Assembly (NCBI GenBank): GCA_934565855.1
Contig: CAKTIO010000002.1
Coordinates: forward strand, 375,478-439,477
DNA from: an uncultured Dysosmobacter sp.
GTDB lineage: Bacteria > Bacillota > Clostridia > Oscillospirales > Oscillospiraceae
Direction of reading: 5' to 3'
DNA: 64,000 bases
Below, piece by piece: positions 42,031 to 50,938 of this stretch (its first letter is position 1; each line of letters begins with the position of its first letter). A program made the position numbers and the translations under genes. The notes below the pieces were generated by a model that searched no databases, had not been told where the DNA came from, and saw only the letters and a list, made by a program, of their open reading frames with translations.

Positions 42031-42070
42031 AAAAGCTCCGGAGTTCTTTTACGAACTCCGGAGCTTTTTT
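42031..42070. terminator. Bidirectional terminator between ygfK and trpF
   Basis: AAAAGCTCCGGAGTTC / GAACTCCGGAGCTTTTTT with a 6-nt loop; ends the plus-strand ygfK and minus-strand trp transcripts. Confidence 0.9.
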
Positions 42071-42668
42071 ATCCCTTTCGGACCGCTTCCACAAATTGCT
42101 TCATCTTTTCGGAATCCTTATATCCATCCGTTTCCACACCGCCGGAGACATCCAGCAGCACCGCCGCGGTTTGCAGCGCCGCAGGCAGGTTTTCCTGCCG
42201 TAAGCCGCCTGCCAATCCAAAGGGACGAGTTATTCTTTTCAAAAGCGTCCAGTCAAAGGTTTTCCCGCTGCCCTGCCCGGCGTCTAACAGCACCAAATCA
42301 GCCAGACTGTCATTTGCCCGCTGCACATCCGCCTCTGTCCGAATCTGAAACGCCTGCCAAATGGGACTTTCCGTTTGCCGCCGCAGAAACTGAATATAGC
42401 AGCGGTCCTCCGTTCCATGCAGCTGCGCCACAGAGATCACACGCTCCCGCAGCAGCGCTGCGATGCTTTCCACAGGCTCATCCACAAAAACGCCTACCGG
42501 ACATACCGAATCACAAAGTCCGGCACGCAGCTGCCGCAGACGGTCAGCAGAAATACTGCGCCTGCTTTTTGGAAAATGAATGATAAAGCCGCAAAAGTCC
42601 GGCTGCACCGCGTTGACTGCCTGAATATCCTGCTCTCTGGACAGTCCGCATATTTTGACCCTTTTCAT
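42069..42668 (-). CDS. trpF: Phosphoribosylanthranilate isomerase
   Basis: 199 residues. VKICGLSREQDIQAVNAVQPDFCGFIIHF opens the barrel with catalytic Cys7-type residue in KICGL; LVLLDAGQGSGKTFDW and ITRPFGLAGGLRQENLPAAL and VLLDVSGGVETDGYKD are typical. Last gene of trpEGDCF; stop is 4 bp from trpC start (overlap), and no trpB or trpA follows. Confidence 0.95.
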   Translation of the reverse strand: MKRVKICGLSREQDIQAVNAVQPDFCGFIIHFPKSRRSISADRLRQLRAGLCDSVCPVGVFVDEPVESIAALLRERVISVAQLHGTEDRCYIQFLRRQTESPIWQAFQIRTEADVQRANDSLADLVLLDAGQGSGKTFDWTLLKRITRPFGLAGGLRQENLPAALQTAAVLLDVSGGVETDGYKDSEKMKQFVEAVRKG

Positions 42669-43462
42669 AACCGGCTCTTCAGCTCTTCCAGCGCGGTACG
42701 CTTGTTCTCCGCGCGCATCAGCGTCTCTCCAATCAGCACTGCATCTACCCTTTCCCGGGACAGAGCAGCAACCTCCTCCGGCGTGCGGATCCCGCTTTCC
42801 GCCACAAACAGGACCCCATCCGGCACCAAGCTCCGAAGCCGTCCGCTGTTGCCCACGTCCACGGAAAAGTCCTTCAGATTCCGGTTGTTCACACCGATGA
42901 TCTGTGCGCCTGCCGCAACGGCGTCCGCGATCTCTTTGTCGTCATGTGCCTCTACCAAAGCCGCCAGCCCCAGCTCCCGGCAGATACAGAGGTACTCCTC
43001 CAGGGTCTTGCGTCCCAGCACCGCGCAGATCAGCAAAACCGCGTTGGCTCCCATGACCTTCGCCTGATAAATCTGATAGGCATCCACCACGAAATCCTTC
43101 CGGAGCATGGGAATGGAAACCTCTTTACGGATCTCCTGAAAGATCCTGTCCGATCCCAAAAACCACTTTGGCTCCGTCAGGCAGGAAATACAATCCGCTC
43201 CGGCGTCAGCATATTCCCGTGCAATCTGCAAATACGGAAATTTCTCGTCGATCACGCCCTTGGAGGGCGAGGCTTTTTTCACCTCGCAGATAAAGGACAG
43301 TCCCGGCTTTTGAAGCGCCTGCACAAAGGCTTCCCCATTTCCGGCAGCCCCCCCACAGGCACGTTCCTTCATTTCCTCCAAGGAAACCAGTTGCCTATCT
43401 GCCTCTACCCGTGTCTTTGCGTACTCCGCAATGGTCTGGAGAATGGTCTGCATGGTTTTCAC
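42665..43462 (-). CDS. trpC: Indole-3-glycerol phosphate synthase
   Basis: 265 residues. Barrel motifs: FICEVKKASPSKGVIDEKFPYLQIAREYADAGADCISCLTEPKWFLGS, LRKDFVVDAYQIYQAKVMGANAVLLI, VEAHDDKEIADAVAAGAQIIGVNNRNL, FVAESGIRTPEEVAAL and VLIGETLMRA. All the catalytic Glu/Lys/Asn positions seem kept. Short gap to trpD and overlap with trpF mark one operon. Confidence 0.97.
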   Translation of the reverse strand: MKTMQTILQTIAEYAKTRVEADRQLVSLEEMKERACGGAAGNGEAFVQALQKPGLSFICEVKKASPSKGVIDEKFPYLQIAREYADAGADCISCLTEPKWFLGSDRIFQEIRKEVSIPMLRKDFVVDAYQIYQAKVMGANAVLLICAVLGRKTLEEYLCICRELGLAALVEAHDDKEIADAVAAGAQIIGVNNRNLKDFSVDVGNSGRLRSLVPDGVLFVAESGIRTPEEVAALSRERVDAVLIGETLMRAENKRTALEELKSRL

Positions 43463-43465
43463 TCC

Positions 43466-44479
43466 TCACTGCGACACGGTAATCAGCTGCTCCAGCGTAC
43501 GCATGGCTGCGCCGGAGTCGATCAGATCTGCCGCCAGCTGGATCCCCGCCTTCATGCTGTCTGCCTTTCCAGCAAGGTACAGCGCCGCTCCGGCGTTCAT
43601 CAGGACAGCATCTCTCTTGGGACCCGCCGCGCCACTTAAAATCTGCCGGGTAATCTCAGCATTTTCTGCCGGAAGTCCGCCCTTCAGATCCTCCTTTTTA
43701 CAACGGGTCAGCCCGAACTCCTCCGGTGTGATCGTATAAGTACGGTAAGAGCCGTTATTGAACTCACAAACGGTTGTTGGAGCACTCATGGAGATCTCAT
43801 CCAGCTTGTCCTGCCCGTATACCACCATTCCCCGGCGAATACCCAGCGCCGTTAAAACCTGGGCGAGCGGCTCCACCAGAGATTCGTCATACACGCCCAG
43901 CAGCTGCATTTTCGGAGCTGCCGGATTGGTCAGCGGTCCCAGAATGTTGAACACCGTCCGGATGCCCAGCTCCTTCCGGATGCTGCCGACATATTTCATG
44001 GAGGTGTGGTATTTCTGTGCAAAGAAGAAGCACATTCCCACCTTCTGCAAAAGCTCCACACACTTTTCCGGCGTCTGGTCGATGTTCACTCCCAGCGCTT
44101 CCAAACAATCTGCCGTTCCGCACTTGGAGGATGCCGCCCGGTTGCCGTGCTTTGCCACCTTAACGCCGCCCGCCGCAGCAACCAGTGCCGCTGTTGTGGA
44201 AATATTGAAGCTGTTCGCACCATCGCCGCCTGTTCCGACGATCTCCAGCACCTCCATATCATGGTCCACCTTGGTGGCATGGTCTCTCATTGCCGCCGCG
44301 CAGCCGGAGATCTCATCAATGGTCTCCGCCTTTGTGCTTTTGGTGGACAGCGCCGCCAGAAACGCCGCGTTCTGGACCTGCGTGGTCTCGCCGCTCATGA
44401 TCTCGTTCATCACATCGTAGGCTTCCTGATAGGTCAGGTCCTGCTTATCCACAATTCTCTTAATAGCTTCCTGAATCAT
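43466..44479 (-). CDS. trpD: Anthranilate phosphoribosyltransferase
   Basis: 337 residues. [25 protein letters not shown] at the N-terminus, [51 protein letters not shown] as the PRPP/anthranilate site, and [14 protein letters not shown]. Normal length. Start overlaps the trpG stop by 4 nt. Confidence 0.97.
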   Translation of the reverse strand: MIQEAIKRIVDKQDLTYQEAYDVMNEIMSGETTQVQNAAFLAALSTKSTKAETIDEISGCAAAMRDHATKVDHDMEVLEIVGTGGDGANSFNISTTAALVAAAGGVKVAKHGNRAASSKCGTADCLEALGVNIDQTPEKCVELLQKVGMCFFFAQKYHTSMKYVGSIRKELGIRTVFNILGPLTNPAAPKMQLLGVYDESLVEPLAQVLTALGIRRGMVVYGQDKLDEISMSAPTTVCEFNNGSYRTYTITPEEFGLTRCKKEDLKGGLPAENAEITRQILSGAAGPKRDAVLMNAGAALYLAGKADSMKAGIQLAADLIDSGAAMRTLEQLITVSQ

Positions 44480-45060
44480 TTTTTACTCTCCTTTGCAAGC
44501 TCTAAAAAATTCCTTACGATCTGTTCTCCATCCGGTGTCATGATGGATTCCGGATGGAACTGCAAACCATAAATTTCATAGTCCGTATGTCGGACTGCCA
44601 TGATCTCGCCGTCGTCCGCCTTTGCAATGACCCGCAGACATGTTGGCAGCGTTTCCTCTATCGCGGCAAGCGAGTGATACCGCGCCACTGGGATCACGGA
44701 CGGGCAGCCGCGGAACAAGCGGCAGTCCGTATCTACCGTAGTGGGCGACTGTTTTCCATGCATCAACGTTTTTGCGTAGGAGACCGTTGCACCAAATGCC
44801 GTGCAGATTGCCTGATGTCCCAGACATACACCCAGCATGGGGATCTCTCCACCCAGCTCCTTCACCACGTCCACACAGACACCGGCATCCTCCGGTCTCC
44901 CCGGTCCCGGGGAGAGGATCACTGCCTGCGGTGCAAGCTCCCGGATCTCCTGTACGGTCAGCTCATCATTCCGAACCACACGGATATCCGACTGAATAGA
45001 ACCCACCAGCTGATAGAGATTATAGGAAAAGCTGTCATAATTGTCGATCAAAAGGATCAT
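44476..45060 (-). CDS. trpG: Anthranilate synthase glutamine amidotransferase subunit
   Basis: 194 residues. Class I glutamine amidotransferase with [28 protein letters not shown] (nucleophile Cys) and [18 protein letters not shown] (His, Glu). Delivers ammonia to TrpE. Not fused to trpD. Overlaps trpE stop and trpD start. Confidence 0.97.
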   Translation of the reverse strand: MILLIDNYDSFSYNLYQLVGSIQSDIRVVRNDELTVQEIRELAPQAVILSPGPGRPEDAGVCVDVVKELGGEIPMLGVCLGHQAICTAFGATVSYAKTLMHGKQSPTTVDTDCRLFRGCPSVIPVARYHSLAAIEETLPTCLRVIAKADDGEIMAVRHTDYEIYGLQFHPESIMTPDGEQIVRNFLELAKESKK

Positions 45061-46520
45061 TCCTGCACCTCCTCCGCAGTTTTCAGCGCCTTTACCACAG
45101 CGGCGGCTTTATTGAGGCATTCCTGATATTCTGACTCCGGGACCGAATCCGCCACGATGCCCGCTCCGCTTCGGATGAAAACCTTTCCGTTTTTCTTATA
45201 GGCAATGCGAATAGCAATGCAGGTGTCCAGATTTCCAGTGAAATCCAAATAGCCAATGGCTCCGCCATAAATACCGCGTTTATTATTTTCAATGTCATTG
45301 ATCAGCTGACAGGCGCGCAGCTTCGGCGCTCCAGACAGGGTTCCCGCTGGGAGAACGGAGCTGACGGCATCCAATGCCTGCTTGTCCTCCCGAAGCTCTC
45401 CGCGAACCGTAGAGCCAATGTGCATCACATGAGAATAGCGCTCAATGCAGTGGTATTTTTCCACCCTTACGCTGCCAAACCTGCTGATGCGTCCCAGATC
45501 GTTCCGTCCCAGATCCACCAGCATGTTATGCTCTGCCAGCTCCTTTTCGTCTGCCAGCAGCTCCTGCTCCAGACGCTGGTCCTCTTCCCGGTCCTTTCCC
45601 CGGGGGCGTGTGCCTGCCAACGGGAACGTGTGCAGCACACCATCCTGCAATTTTACCAGCGTCTCTGGAGAAGCACCTGCCACCTCCAGATCCGAGCTGG
45701 AAAAATAGAACATATACGGCGATGGATTCACCGTCCGCAGGACCCGATAGGTATTCAGCAGAGTCCCTTCATACTCTGCCTCCAGCCGGTTGGAAAGAAC
45801 GATCTGAAAAATATCGCCCTCCCGGATGTAGTGCTTTGCCTTTTCCACCATCGCACAGTAGGCATCCTTGTCGAACAGCGCGGTCATTTCAGACTTCAGC
45901 CTCCCTGGAGCATCCTTCTGCGGCTTGCCCGTGCGCAGCAGCTGCGCCATCTGCCGCAGCTCCAGCATCGCCCGGTTATATTCCACCTCCGCGTTTTCCA
46001 GGGAGATGTTCACAATCAACACGATCTTCTGCCGATAGTTATCAAAGGCAATCACCCGGTCAAACAGCATCAGATCCACATCCTGAAATCCCTCTGTGTC
46101 CGCGGCATCCAGTCTTAGTGACGGCTCCGCGTATTTCAGGTAATCATAGGAGAAGTAGCCTACCAGTCCCCCGGTAAAGGGCGGCAGTCCCTCAAATTTC
46201 GGACTTTTATGCTCCTGTAAAATCTGTGCGATGTATTTTCCCGGAGCATCCGTTTGGAAGGTCAGGTCGCCCACCTTCATCCGACCGTTCAGACAGGTGA
46301 TCTCCAGCTTGGGCTCATACCCCAGGAAGGTGTAACGCCCCCAGTTTTCATGGTCTGAAATGGATTCCAGCATATAGCAGTGCTTGGAAATATTTTTCAG
46401 GATCCGCAGCACCTCCATCGGTGTCCGGATATCCGACAGGATCTCCAGGCTCACCGGCGCAGTCCGGTACGCTCCGGAAGCCGCCACCTGGCGAATTTTT
46501 TCTAAGCTCGGGTAAAACAA
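45057..46520 (-). CDS. trpE: Anthranilate synthase component I
   Basis: 487 residues; TTG start at 46520 behind GAAAGGAATG. Chorismate-binding enzyme with FPLAGTRPRGKDREEDQRLEQELLADEKELAEHNMLVDLGRNDLGR, VLPAGTLSGAPKLRA and FIRSGAGIVADSVPESEYQECLNKA. The N-terminal region carries the likely Trp feedback site (YMLESISDHE). First gene of the operon, directly after the T-box leader. Makes anthranilate with TrpG. Confidence 0.97.
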   Translation of the reverse strand: MFYPSLEKIRQVAASGAYRTAPVSLEILSDIRTPMEVLRILKNISKHCYMLESISDHENWGRYTFLGYEPKLEITCLNGRMKVGDLTFQTDAPGKYIAQILQEHKSPKFEGLPPFTGGLVGYFSYDYLKYAEPSLRLDAADTEGFQDVDLMLFDRVIAFDNYRQKIVLIVNISLENAEVEYNRAMLELRQMAQLLRTGKPQKDAPGRLKSEMTALFDKDAYCAMVEKAKHYIREGDIFQIVLSNRLEAEYEGTLLNTYRVLRTVNPSPYMFYFSSSDLEVAGASPETLVKLQDGVLHTFPLAGTRPRGKDREEDQRLEQELLADEKELAEHNMLVDLGRNDLGRISRFGSVRVEKYHCIERYSHVMHIGSTVRGELREDKQALDAVSSVLPAGTLSGAPKLRACQLINDIENNKRGIYGGAIGYLDFTGNLDTCIAIRIAYKKNGKVFIRSGAGIVADSVPESEYQECLNKAAAVVKALKTAEEVQE

Positions 46521-46553
46521 AATTCCATCATTCCTTTCTCTTCGTCAGAGAAC

Positions 46554-46850
46554 AAAAAAATCGTCCTTGACAGAAATCTTTCTTCTGTCAAGGACGAATC
46601 TATAATCCGCGGTGCCACCTTGATTTATGGTCTATGACCATACACTTAGCAGGATACCAACATATCCCCGGCAACTGACGTATGCCTGCACGTTACAGAA
46701 TACTCTCACCGAATCCCGGCAATTTCCCTGTACCCTCAGCGGTCCATTTGATGACTTGTTTTCCATCTGACTCTCAGCAACGCAGACTCTCTGTGGGAGC
46801 ATCATCATCGTTATCTCCGCCTCAACGGTTTTCCCCTATTCATTTTTTAT
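46554..46850 (-). promoter_or_regulatory. T-box leader of the trp operon
   Basis: On the minus strand AGGTGGCACCGCGG at 46620-46607 is the T-box, followed by a strong terminator (TCGTCCTTGACAGAA / TTCTGTCAAGGACGA, T7, 46597-46554). An AGAGA bulge and Stem I lie upstream. A TGG triplet at 46746-46744, followed by A, is a fitting Trp specifier, but the fold was not computed. It explains the 380 bp between trpE and the next gene and predicts induction when tRNA-Trp is uncharged. Confidence 0.9.
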
Positions 46851-46900
46851 TGTTGTAACACAAAGTGCCCCGTCTGTCAATCCCTATTTTTCTTCTGCGC

Positions 46901-47770
46901 TTATGCCAGCGGCTTTCCGCTGAACACCGGGAAAATGCTGAAGTCTCCATAATCCCGGATGTGTTCCATCCGCATCAGCTCCGCCATATCCGCATCAGAG
47001 ATCACAAAATCGACCTCTGCGTTATTCTTCATATGGGCAGGATCCGCCGTTTTGGGCAGAGCCACTGCTCCCAGCTGGAGCACATAGCGGATACACAGCT
47101 GCGCAGCGGACACGCCGTATTTCTCTGCCATCCTGACGATAGAGGGATTTTTCAGTGCTTCACCGTGTGCGATGGGAGAATACGCCTCTACCTGAATGCC
47201 CTGCTCCTTGCAGAAGTCCAGCAGAGTAGTGTCCGTATTACTGATGTGCAGCAAAATCTGGTTTACCATCGGTTTTACCCGGCAGTCAGCCAGCAGATTT
47301 TCCAGATCATCCTTCAGGAAATTGGAAACCCCAATGACACGCACCTTACCGGCAGCTCTGGCATCCTCCAGCGCACGCCAGACTGCCCGGTTCTCCTCAA
47401 AATAACGCTTCTCCACACGGAATTCCTTCCAGGGCTGCGGAGAGTGAATGATGATCTGGTCCAGATAGTCCAGCTCCATCTTTTTCAACGTCTCGTCGAT
47501 TGAGGCTGCGGCTTCCTCATAGGTCTTCCATTCCGCCGCCACCTTGCTGGCAACAAACAGCTCCTCCCTGGGAATTCCGCAGGTGCGCACACCTTCGCCT
47601 ACGCCGTGTTCGTTACCGTAAGCCTGCGCCGTATCAATGAGCCGGTAACCCAGTCCAACCGCCGCACGGACAGCCTCCGCCGCCTTATCATCTTCAATGA
47701 ACCACGTTCCCAGCCCCAGCTTTGGAAGCTTGATGCCATTTGCCAGTGTATACGTTTCGTTCAGAATCAT
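46901..47770 (-). CDS. Aldo/keto reductase
   Basis: 289 residues. (NADPH)-dependent reductase barrel: LANGIKLPKLGLGTW, RLIDTAQAYGNEHGVGEGVR (catalytic Asp and Tyr), LFVASKV (Lys), YLDQIIIHSPQPW (His), VRVIGVSNFLKDDLENLL and the cofactor site near SIVRMAEKYGVSAAQLCIRYVLQLG. Substrate unknown. Last gene of the four-gene MerR-linked group; start overlaps the stop of the carboxymuconolactone decarboxylase family gene by 4 nt. Confidence 0.95.
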   Translation of the reverse strand: MILNETYTLANGIKLPKLGLGTWFIEDDKAAEAVRAAVGLGYRLIDTAQAYGNEHGVGEGVRTCGIPREELFVASKVAAEWKTYEEAAASIDETLKKMELDYLDQIIIHSPQPWKEFRVEKRYFEENRAVWRALEDARAAGKVRVIGVSNFLKDDLENLLADCRVKPMVNQILLHISNTDTTLLDFCKEQGIQVEAYSPIAHGEALKNPSIVRMAEKYGVSAAQLCIRYVLQLGAVALPKTADPAHMKNNAEVDFVISDADMAELMRMEHIRDYGDFSIFPVFSGKPLA

Positions 47771-48105
47771 TTCCGGTCCTCCTCATCCGCCCAGATCTCT
47801 TTCGCCATACGGAATACCGCCCATGCCTTCGGCCATCCACAGTAAAATGCGGCATGGGTCACGATCTCCGCGATCTCTTCCTTGGTAATGCCGTTTTTCT
47901 TCGCCGTAGTCAGATGATACCGGAAGGATTCATCCGTCAGTCCCTGTGCCATCAGCGCCACCACCGTGACCAGTGAGCGGTCCCGAAGGGAAAGCTTGTC
48001 CTCCCGGCTCCACACCTCGCCAAACAGGACGTCATCGTTCAGCTCTGCAAATTTCGGGGCAAATTCACCCAAGGCATCTCTGCCAGCTGTCTGTTTCACT
48101 GCCAT
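47767..48105 (-). CDS. Carboxymuconolactone decarboxylase family protein
   Basis: 112 residues. SLRDRSLVTVVALMAQGLTDESFRYHLTTAKKNGITKEEIAEIVTHAAFYCGWPKAWAVF is the family core, close to the gamma-carboxymuconolactone decarboxylase and AhpD-like fold, but without the CxxC of AhpD. Real reaction unknown; such proteins with cupins and aldo/keto reductases are often found together in gut Firmicutes. Confidence 0.92.
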   Translation of the reverse strand: MAVKQTAGRDALGEFAPKFAELNDDVLFGEVWSREDKLSLRDRSLVTVVALMAQGLTDESFRYHLTTAKKNGITKEEIAEIVTHAAFYCGWPKAWAVFRMAKEIWADEEDRK

Positions 48106-48119
48106 TGCACCATTCCTCC

Positions 48120-48551
48120 TTAAAGCTTTCCGTATTCTTCGTCAGATACCGGTTCGCACCACTCGTTTTTGCAGCCCTCGCCGGGAACCTCTACGGCGAT
48201 ATGGCTGAACCAGCTGTCCTTTTTCGCGCCATGCCAATGCTTGACATTGGCGGGAATCATCACCACGCTGCCCTCATGCAGGCTGACGGCGGGCTTGCCC
48301 TCCTCCTGATACCAGCCCTCTCCGGCTGTGCAAAGCAGAAGCTGACCGCCGCCCTTGACCGCATGGTGGATATGCCAGTTGTTGCGGCAGCCCGGTTCAA
48401 AGGTCACATTGGCTGCAAACAGTCCGCCCTTGGGATCGGTCAGCGGATTCAAGAAGGAATCTCCCACAAAATACTGCGCATAGGCAGTATTGGGCGCTCC
48501 GGTACCAAAGGCATTCTTCTGTTCAAACGTCTCCTGATTGCTGTACTTCAT
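48120..48551 (-). CDS. Cupin domain protein
   Basis: 143 residues from ATG 48551 (CAGGAGGTTTT upstream). A single double-stranded beta-helix: FEPGCRNNWHIHHAVKGGGQLLLCTAGEGWYQEEGKPA (motif 1) and VMIPANVKHWHGAKKDSWFSHIAVEV (motif 2). His residues HIHH and HWH suggest a metal site. Function not assigned; 14 bp from the downstream CMD gene. Confidence 0.93.
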   Translation of the reverse strand: MKYSNQETFEQKNAFGTGAPNTAYAQYFVGDSFLNPLTDPKGGLFAANVTFEPGCRNNWHIHHAVKGGGQLLLCTAGEGWYQEEGKPAVSLHEGSVVMIPANVKHWHGAKKDSWFSHIAVEVPGEGCKNEWCEPVSDEEYGKL

Positions 48552-48573
48552 ATCAAAAAAACCTCCTGATGTT

Positions 48574-49254
48574 TTATTTTTCAACCTGATACCGCAGCCA
48601 TACGGCACCGCTGCCATACGGCTGTACGCTGGTAAGCTTCAGCGGAGTAACTGCCCTGTCCCTGGGCAAACCGTCAAATACTGCGGGCTCTCCTCCGCGA
48701 CCGTCAATGCCGGCGCCCACCAGAATGCTGACCTCGTCTAAAAGTCCTGCCGCCAAAAAGCCCGCGTTGATGTGTCCGCCGCCGACCACTGCCATCTTTT
48801 CCACACCAAACTCCTGATACAAAATCTCGCAGGCGCGGGACAGGTCCACCCTTTCGCCGCCGCAGGCAATCCAGGAAATATGGCATTCATTCAGATAATC
48901 CAGATACTCCTGACTGACCTGCTGGCTGGTCAAGATTAACAACGGACGTTCTCCCTCATCCTTTCCCCACAGCAGCGTTCCATGTGTATCCACCACGACC
49001 TCATATCCGTTGGCATCCTGTGCCTTGGAAAAAGCCTCTCTTGCCAGAGGCTTCGGCTGCTCTTTACCGTGAAAGACGCCCGGCTGTGCCATCTCCAGCT
49101 GCGCTGTCACACGACCGCTGACGCGGGTCGGTGCCTGCAAGGCGTCCAGTGTATCATAATACTCCTGCACACCGGGCAAATGCTCTGTCATGGCGCAGTC
49201 AATCCGTCCATCCACAGAGGTCATCATATGGCAGACAATATATGGTTTTTTCAT
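48574..49254 (-). CDS. RibD C-terminal (dihydrofolate reductase-like) family reductase
   Basis: 226 residues from ATG 49254 (AGGAGGAGTC upstream). RibD_C fold: KPYIVCHMMTSVDGRIDCAM at the start, RPLLILTSQQVSQEYLDYLNE, KMAVVGGGHINAGFLAAGLLDEVSILVGAGIDGRGGEPAVFDGL at the end. It acts on an unknown, probably pterin or flavin-like, substrate with NADPH. First gene of the MerR-divergent group. Confidence 0.9.
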   Translation of the reverse strand: MKKPYIVCHMMTSVDGRIDCAMTEHLPGVQEYYDTLDALQAPTRVSGRVTAQLEMAQPGVFHGKEQPKPLAREAFSKAQDANGYEVVVDTHGTLLWGKDEGERPLLILTSQQVSQEYLDYLNECHISWIACGGERVDLSRACEILYQEFGVEKMAVVGGGHINAGFLAAGLLDEVSILVGAGIDGRGGEPAVFDGLPRDRAVTPLKLTSVQPYGSGAVWLRYQVEK

Positions 49255-49339
49255 GATGTGACTCCTCCTGTTGCTTTTCCGTCTGGTCAAGCCGCTTGAC
49301 AGTCACGGTCCCAAACGATATGATGTTCTTAAAGTTCAT

Positions 49340-49364
49340 GTATACTCTACAACTTAAAGTATAC
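49340..49364. promoter_or_regulatory. MerR-type operator in the divergent promoter
   Basis: 25-bp palindrome GTATACT-N11-AGTATAC, located between the RibD-like gene and the MerR gene. On the minus strand TTGACT (49375-49370) with a long 19-bp spacer to TAGAGT (49350-49345) fits the stretched promoters that MerR proteins remodel. Confidence 0.65.
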
Positions 49365-49405
49365 TTTCAGTCAAGGGTATTTTTAAAAAAATCGGAGGAA
49401 TTTAT

Positions 49406-49867
49406 ATGGTTTATACTGTGGGAGAAATGGCAAAGCTTCTGGAGGTCCCTGCTTCCACTCTGCGTTATTACGATAAGGAAGGTCTGCTTCCCTTTGTAGA
49501 GCGTTCCTCCGGTGGCATTCGGATGTTTCAGGACTCTGACTTTGAGTGGCTGCAAATCATTGGCTGCATGAAAAAAGCCGGTATGCCCATCAAGGATATC
49601 CGGCAGTATATTCAGCTTGCCCTGCAGGGCGATGACACTATTGACCTGCGGCTTCAGCTGTTTCAGCATCAGCGGGAGGTGCTGAAGGCACAGCTGAAGG
49701 AAATGCAACACACCCTGGAAATGGTTGAATACAAATGCTGGTATTACGAGACCGCCAAAGCTGCCGGAAGCATTGCCATTCCCCAGCATATGGAAGAACA
49801 GGAAATTCCCCAGCGCTTCCGCGCAGTCCGGCAGGAGTTGAAGCGTCTGCCCAAAAAAGAAGACTGA
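49406..49867 (+). CDS. MerR family transcriptional regulator
   Basis: 153 residues. N-terminal winged helix YTVGEMAKLLEVPASTLRYYDKEGLLPFVERSSGGIRMFQDSDFEWLQIIGCMKKAGMPIKDIRQYI, then a dimerisation coiled coil (about 85-130). No conserved metal-binding Cys set at the C-terminus, so it is like the small stress-type MerR. Divergent from, and probably controlling, the RibD-like/cupin/CMD/AKR group. Start has TCGGAGGAA. Confidence 0.93.
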   Translation: MVYTVGEMAKLLEVPASTLRYYDKEGLLPFVERSSGGIRMFQDSDFEWLQIIGCMKKAGMPIKDIRQYIQLALQGDDTIDLRLQLFQHQREVLKAQLKEMQHTLEMVEYKCWYYETAKAAGSIAIPQHMEEQEIPQRFRAVRQELKRLPKKED

Positions 49868-49901
49868 ATCCCCTTTACAGAGTCTCCCGTATACACGAAA
49901 A

Positions 49902-49937
49902 AAGAGTGCAGGATATGAAACATATCCCGCACTCTTC
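49902..49937. terminator. Bidirectional terminator between merR-like gene and tsf
   Basis: AAGAGTGC(A)GGATATG AAA CATATCC(C)GCACTCTT flanked by A and T runs. Confidence 0.85.
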
Positions 49938-49965
49938 ACAAATACACAGATTCAGCAAATACTGA

Positions 49966-50877
49966 TTACTTCACCATAGAAGCAATCTCAGCCGCGAAGT
50001 TCTCCTGCTTCTTCTCAATGCCCTCGCCCTTCTCAAAACGAACAGCATCCTTGAAGGTGATCTTACCGCCCAGAGCCTTTGCTGCGGAAGCGATATACTT
50101 CTCAACGCTCATGGAGTTATCCTTCACGAACTCCTGCTGCAGCAGGCAGTTCTCAGCATAGAACTTGTTCAGCTTGCCCAGAACGATCTTCTCACGGACC
50201 TGCTCCGGCTTGGAAGCCATCTTCGGGTCGTTCTCCATCTGGACCATCATGATCTTCTTCTCTTCGTCCAGAACATCCTGAGTGACCTGAGACTTATCCC
50301 AGAAACGGGGGTTCAGTGCGGCGATCTGCATGGCGACATCCTTGCCGACCTCAGTGGCGTCCACACCGCCCTCAACTTCCAGATTCACCAGAACGCCGAT
50401 CTTGCCGCCAGCGTGAATATAGGGAACGGACACACCATCGGTGAAAATGGCAAAGCGGCGGACCTTGATGTTCTCGCCGATGACCAGAACCATCTCCTGC
50501 TGCTGCTGGGTCACAGTCAGGTCGGTGCCATTATACTTGCACTCCATCAGAGCGTCCAGATCAGCGGGCTTGTTTGCAGCCACCGTTGCGGCAACGCCCT
50601 TCACGAAGTCAACGAACTTCTCGTTCTTGCCGACGAAGTCGGTCTCTGCATTGACCTCAACCGCCACACCGACACCGTCGATGACAGTTGCATAAGCCAT
50701 GCCCTCTGCGGCAATACGGGATGCCTTCTTTGCAGAAGCAGCCATGCCCTTTTCCCGCAGCCATTCGATTGCCTTATCCATATCGCCGTCGCAGGCAGAC
50801 AGTGCCTTCTTGCAGTCCATCATGCCGACGCCGGTCATTTCCCGCAGGTTCTTAACATCTGCAGCAGTAAAAGCCAT
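49966..50877 (-). CDS. tsf: Elongation factor Ts
   Basis: 303 residues from ATG 50877 (GGAGGAATTC upstream). UBA-like N-terminus FTAADVKNLREMTGVGMMDCKKALSACDGDMDKAIEWLREKG and the Tu-recognition stretch AYATVIDGVGVAVEVNAETDFVGKN are typical, as is the C-terminal YIASAAKALGGKITFKDAVRFEKGEG. Guanine nucleotide exchange on EF-Tu. Downstream of rpsB. Confidence 0.98.
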   Translation of the reverse strand: MAFTAADVKNLREMTGVGMMDCKKALSACDGDMDKAIEWLREKGMAASAKKASRIAAEGMAYATVIDGVGVAVEVNAETDFVGKNEKFVDFVKGVAATVAANKPADLDALMECKYNGTDLTVTQQQQEMVLVIGENIKVRRFAIFTDGVSVPYIHAGGKIGVLVNLEVEGGVDATEVGKDVAMQIAALNPRFWDKSQVTQDVLDEEKKIMMVQMENDPKMASKPEQVREKIVLGKLNKFYAENCLLQQEFVKDNSMSVEKYIASAAKALGGKITFKDAVRFEKGEGIEKKQENFAAEIASMVK

Positions 50878-50938
50878 TTTGAATTCCTCCATTTATTCTA
50901 ACAAGAGCGAAACGCTCTCCGGTTGTTTTGGAAAAAGA

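Noticed and set aside
40059..42032. 657-codon open frame on the minus strand
   Set aside because: Antisense to ygfK, whose domain motifs are unmistakable; composition is that of a shadow frame.
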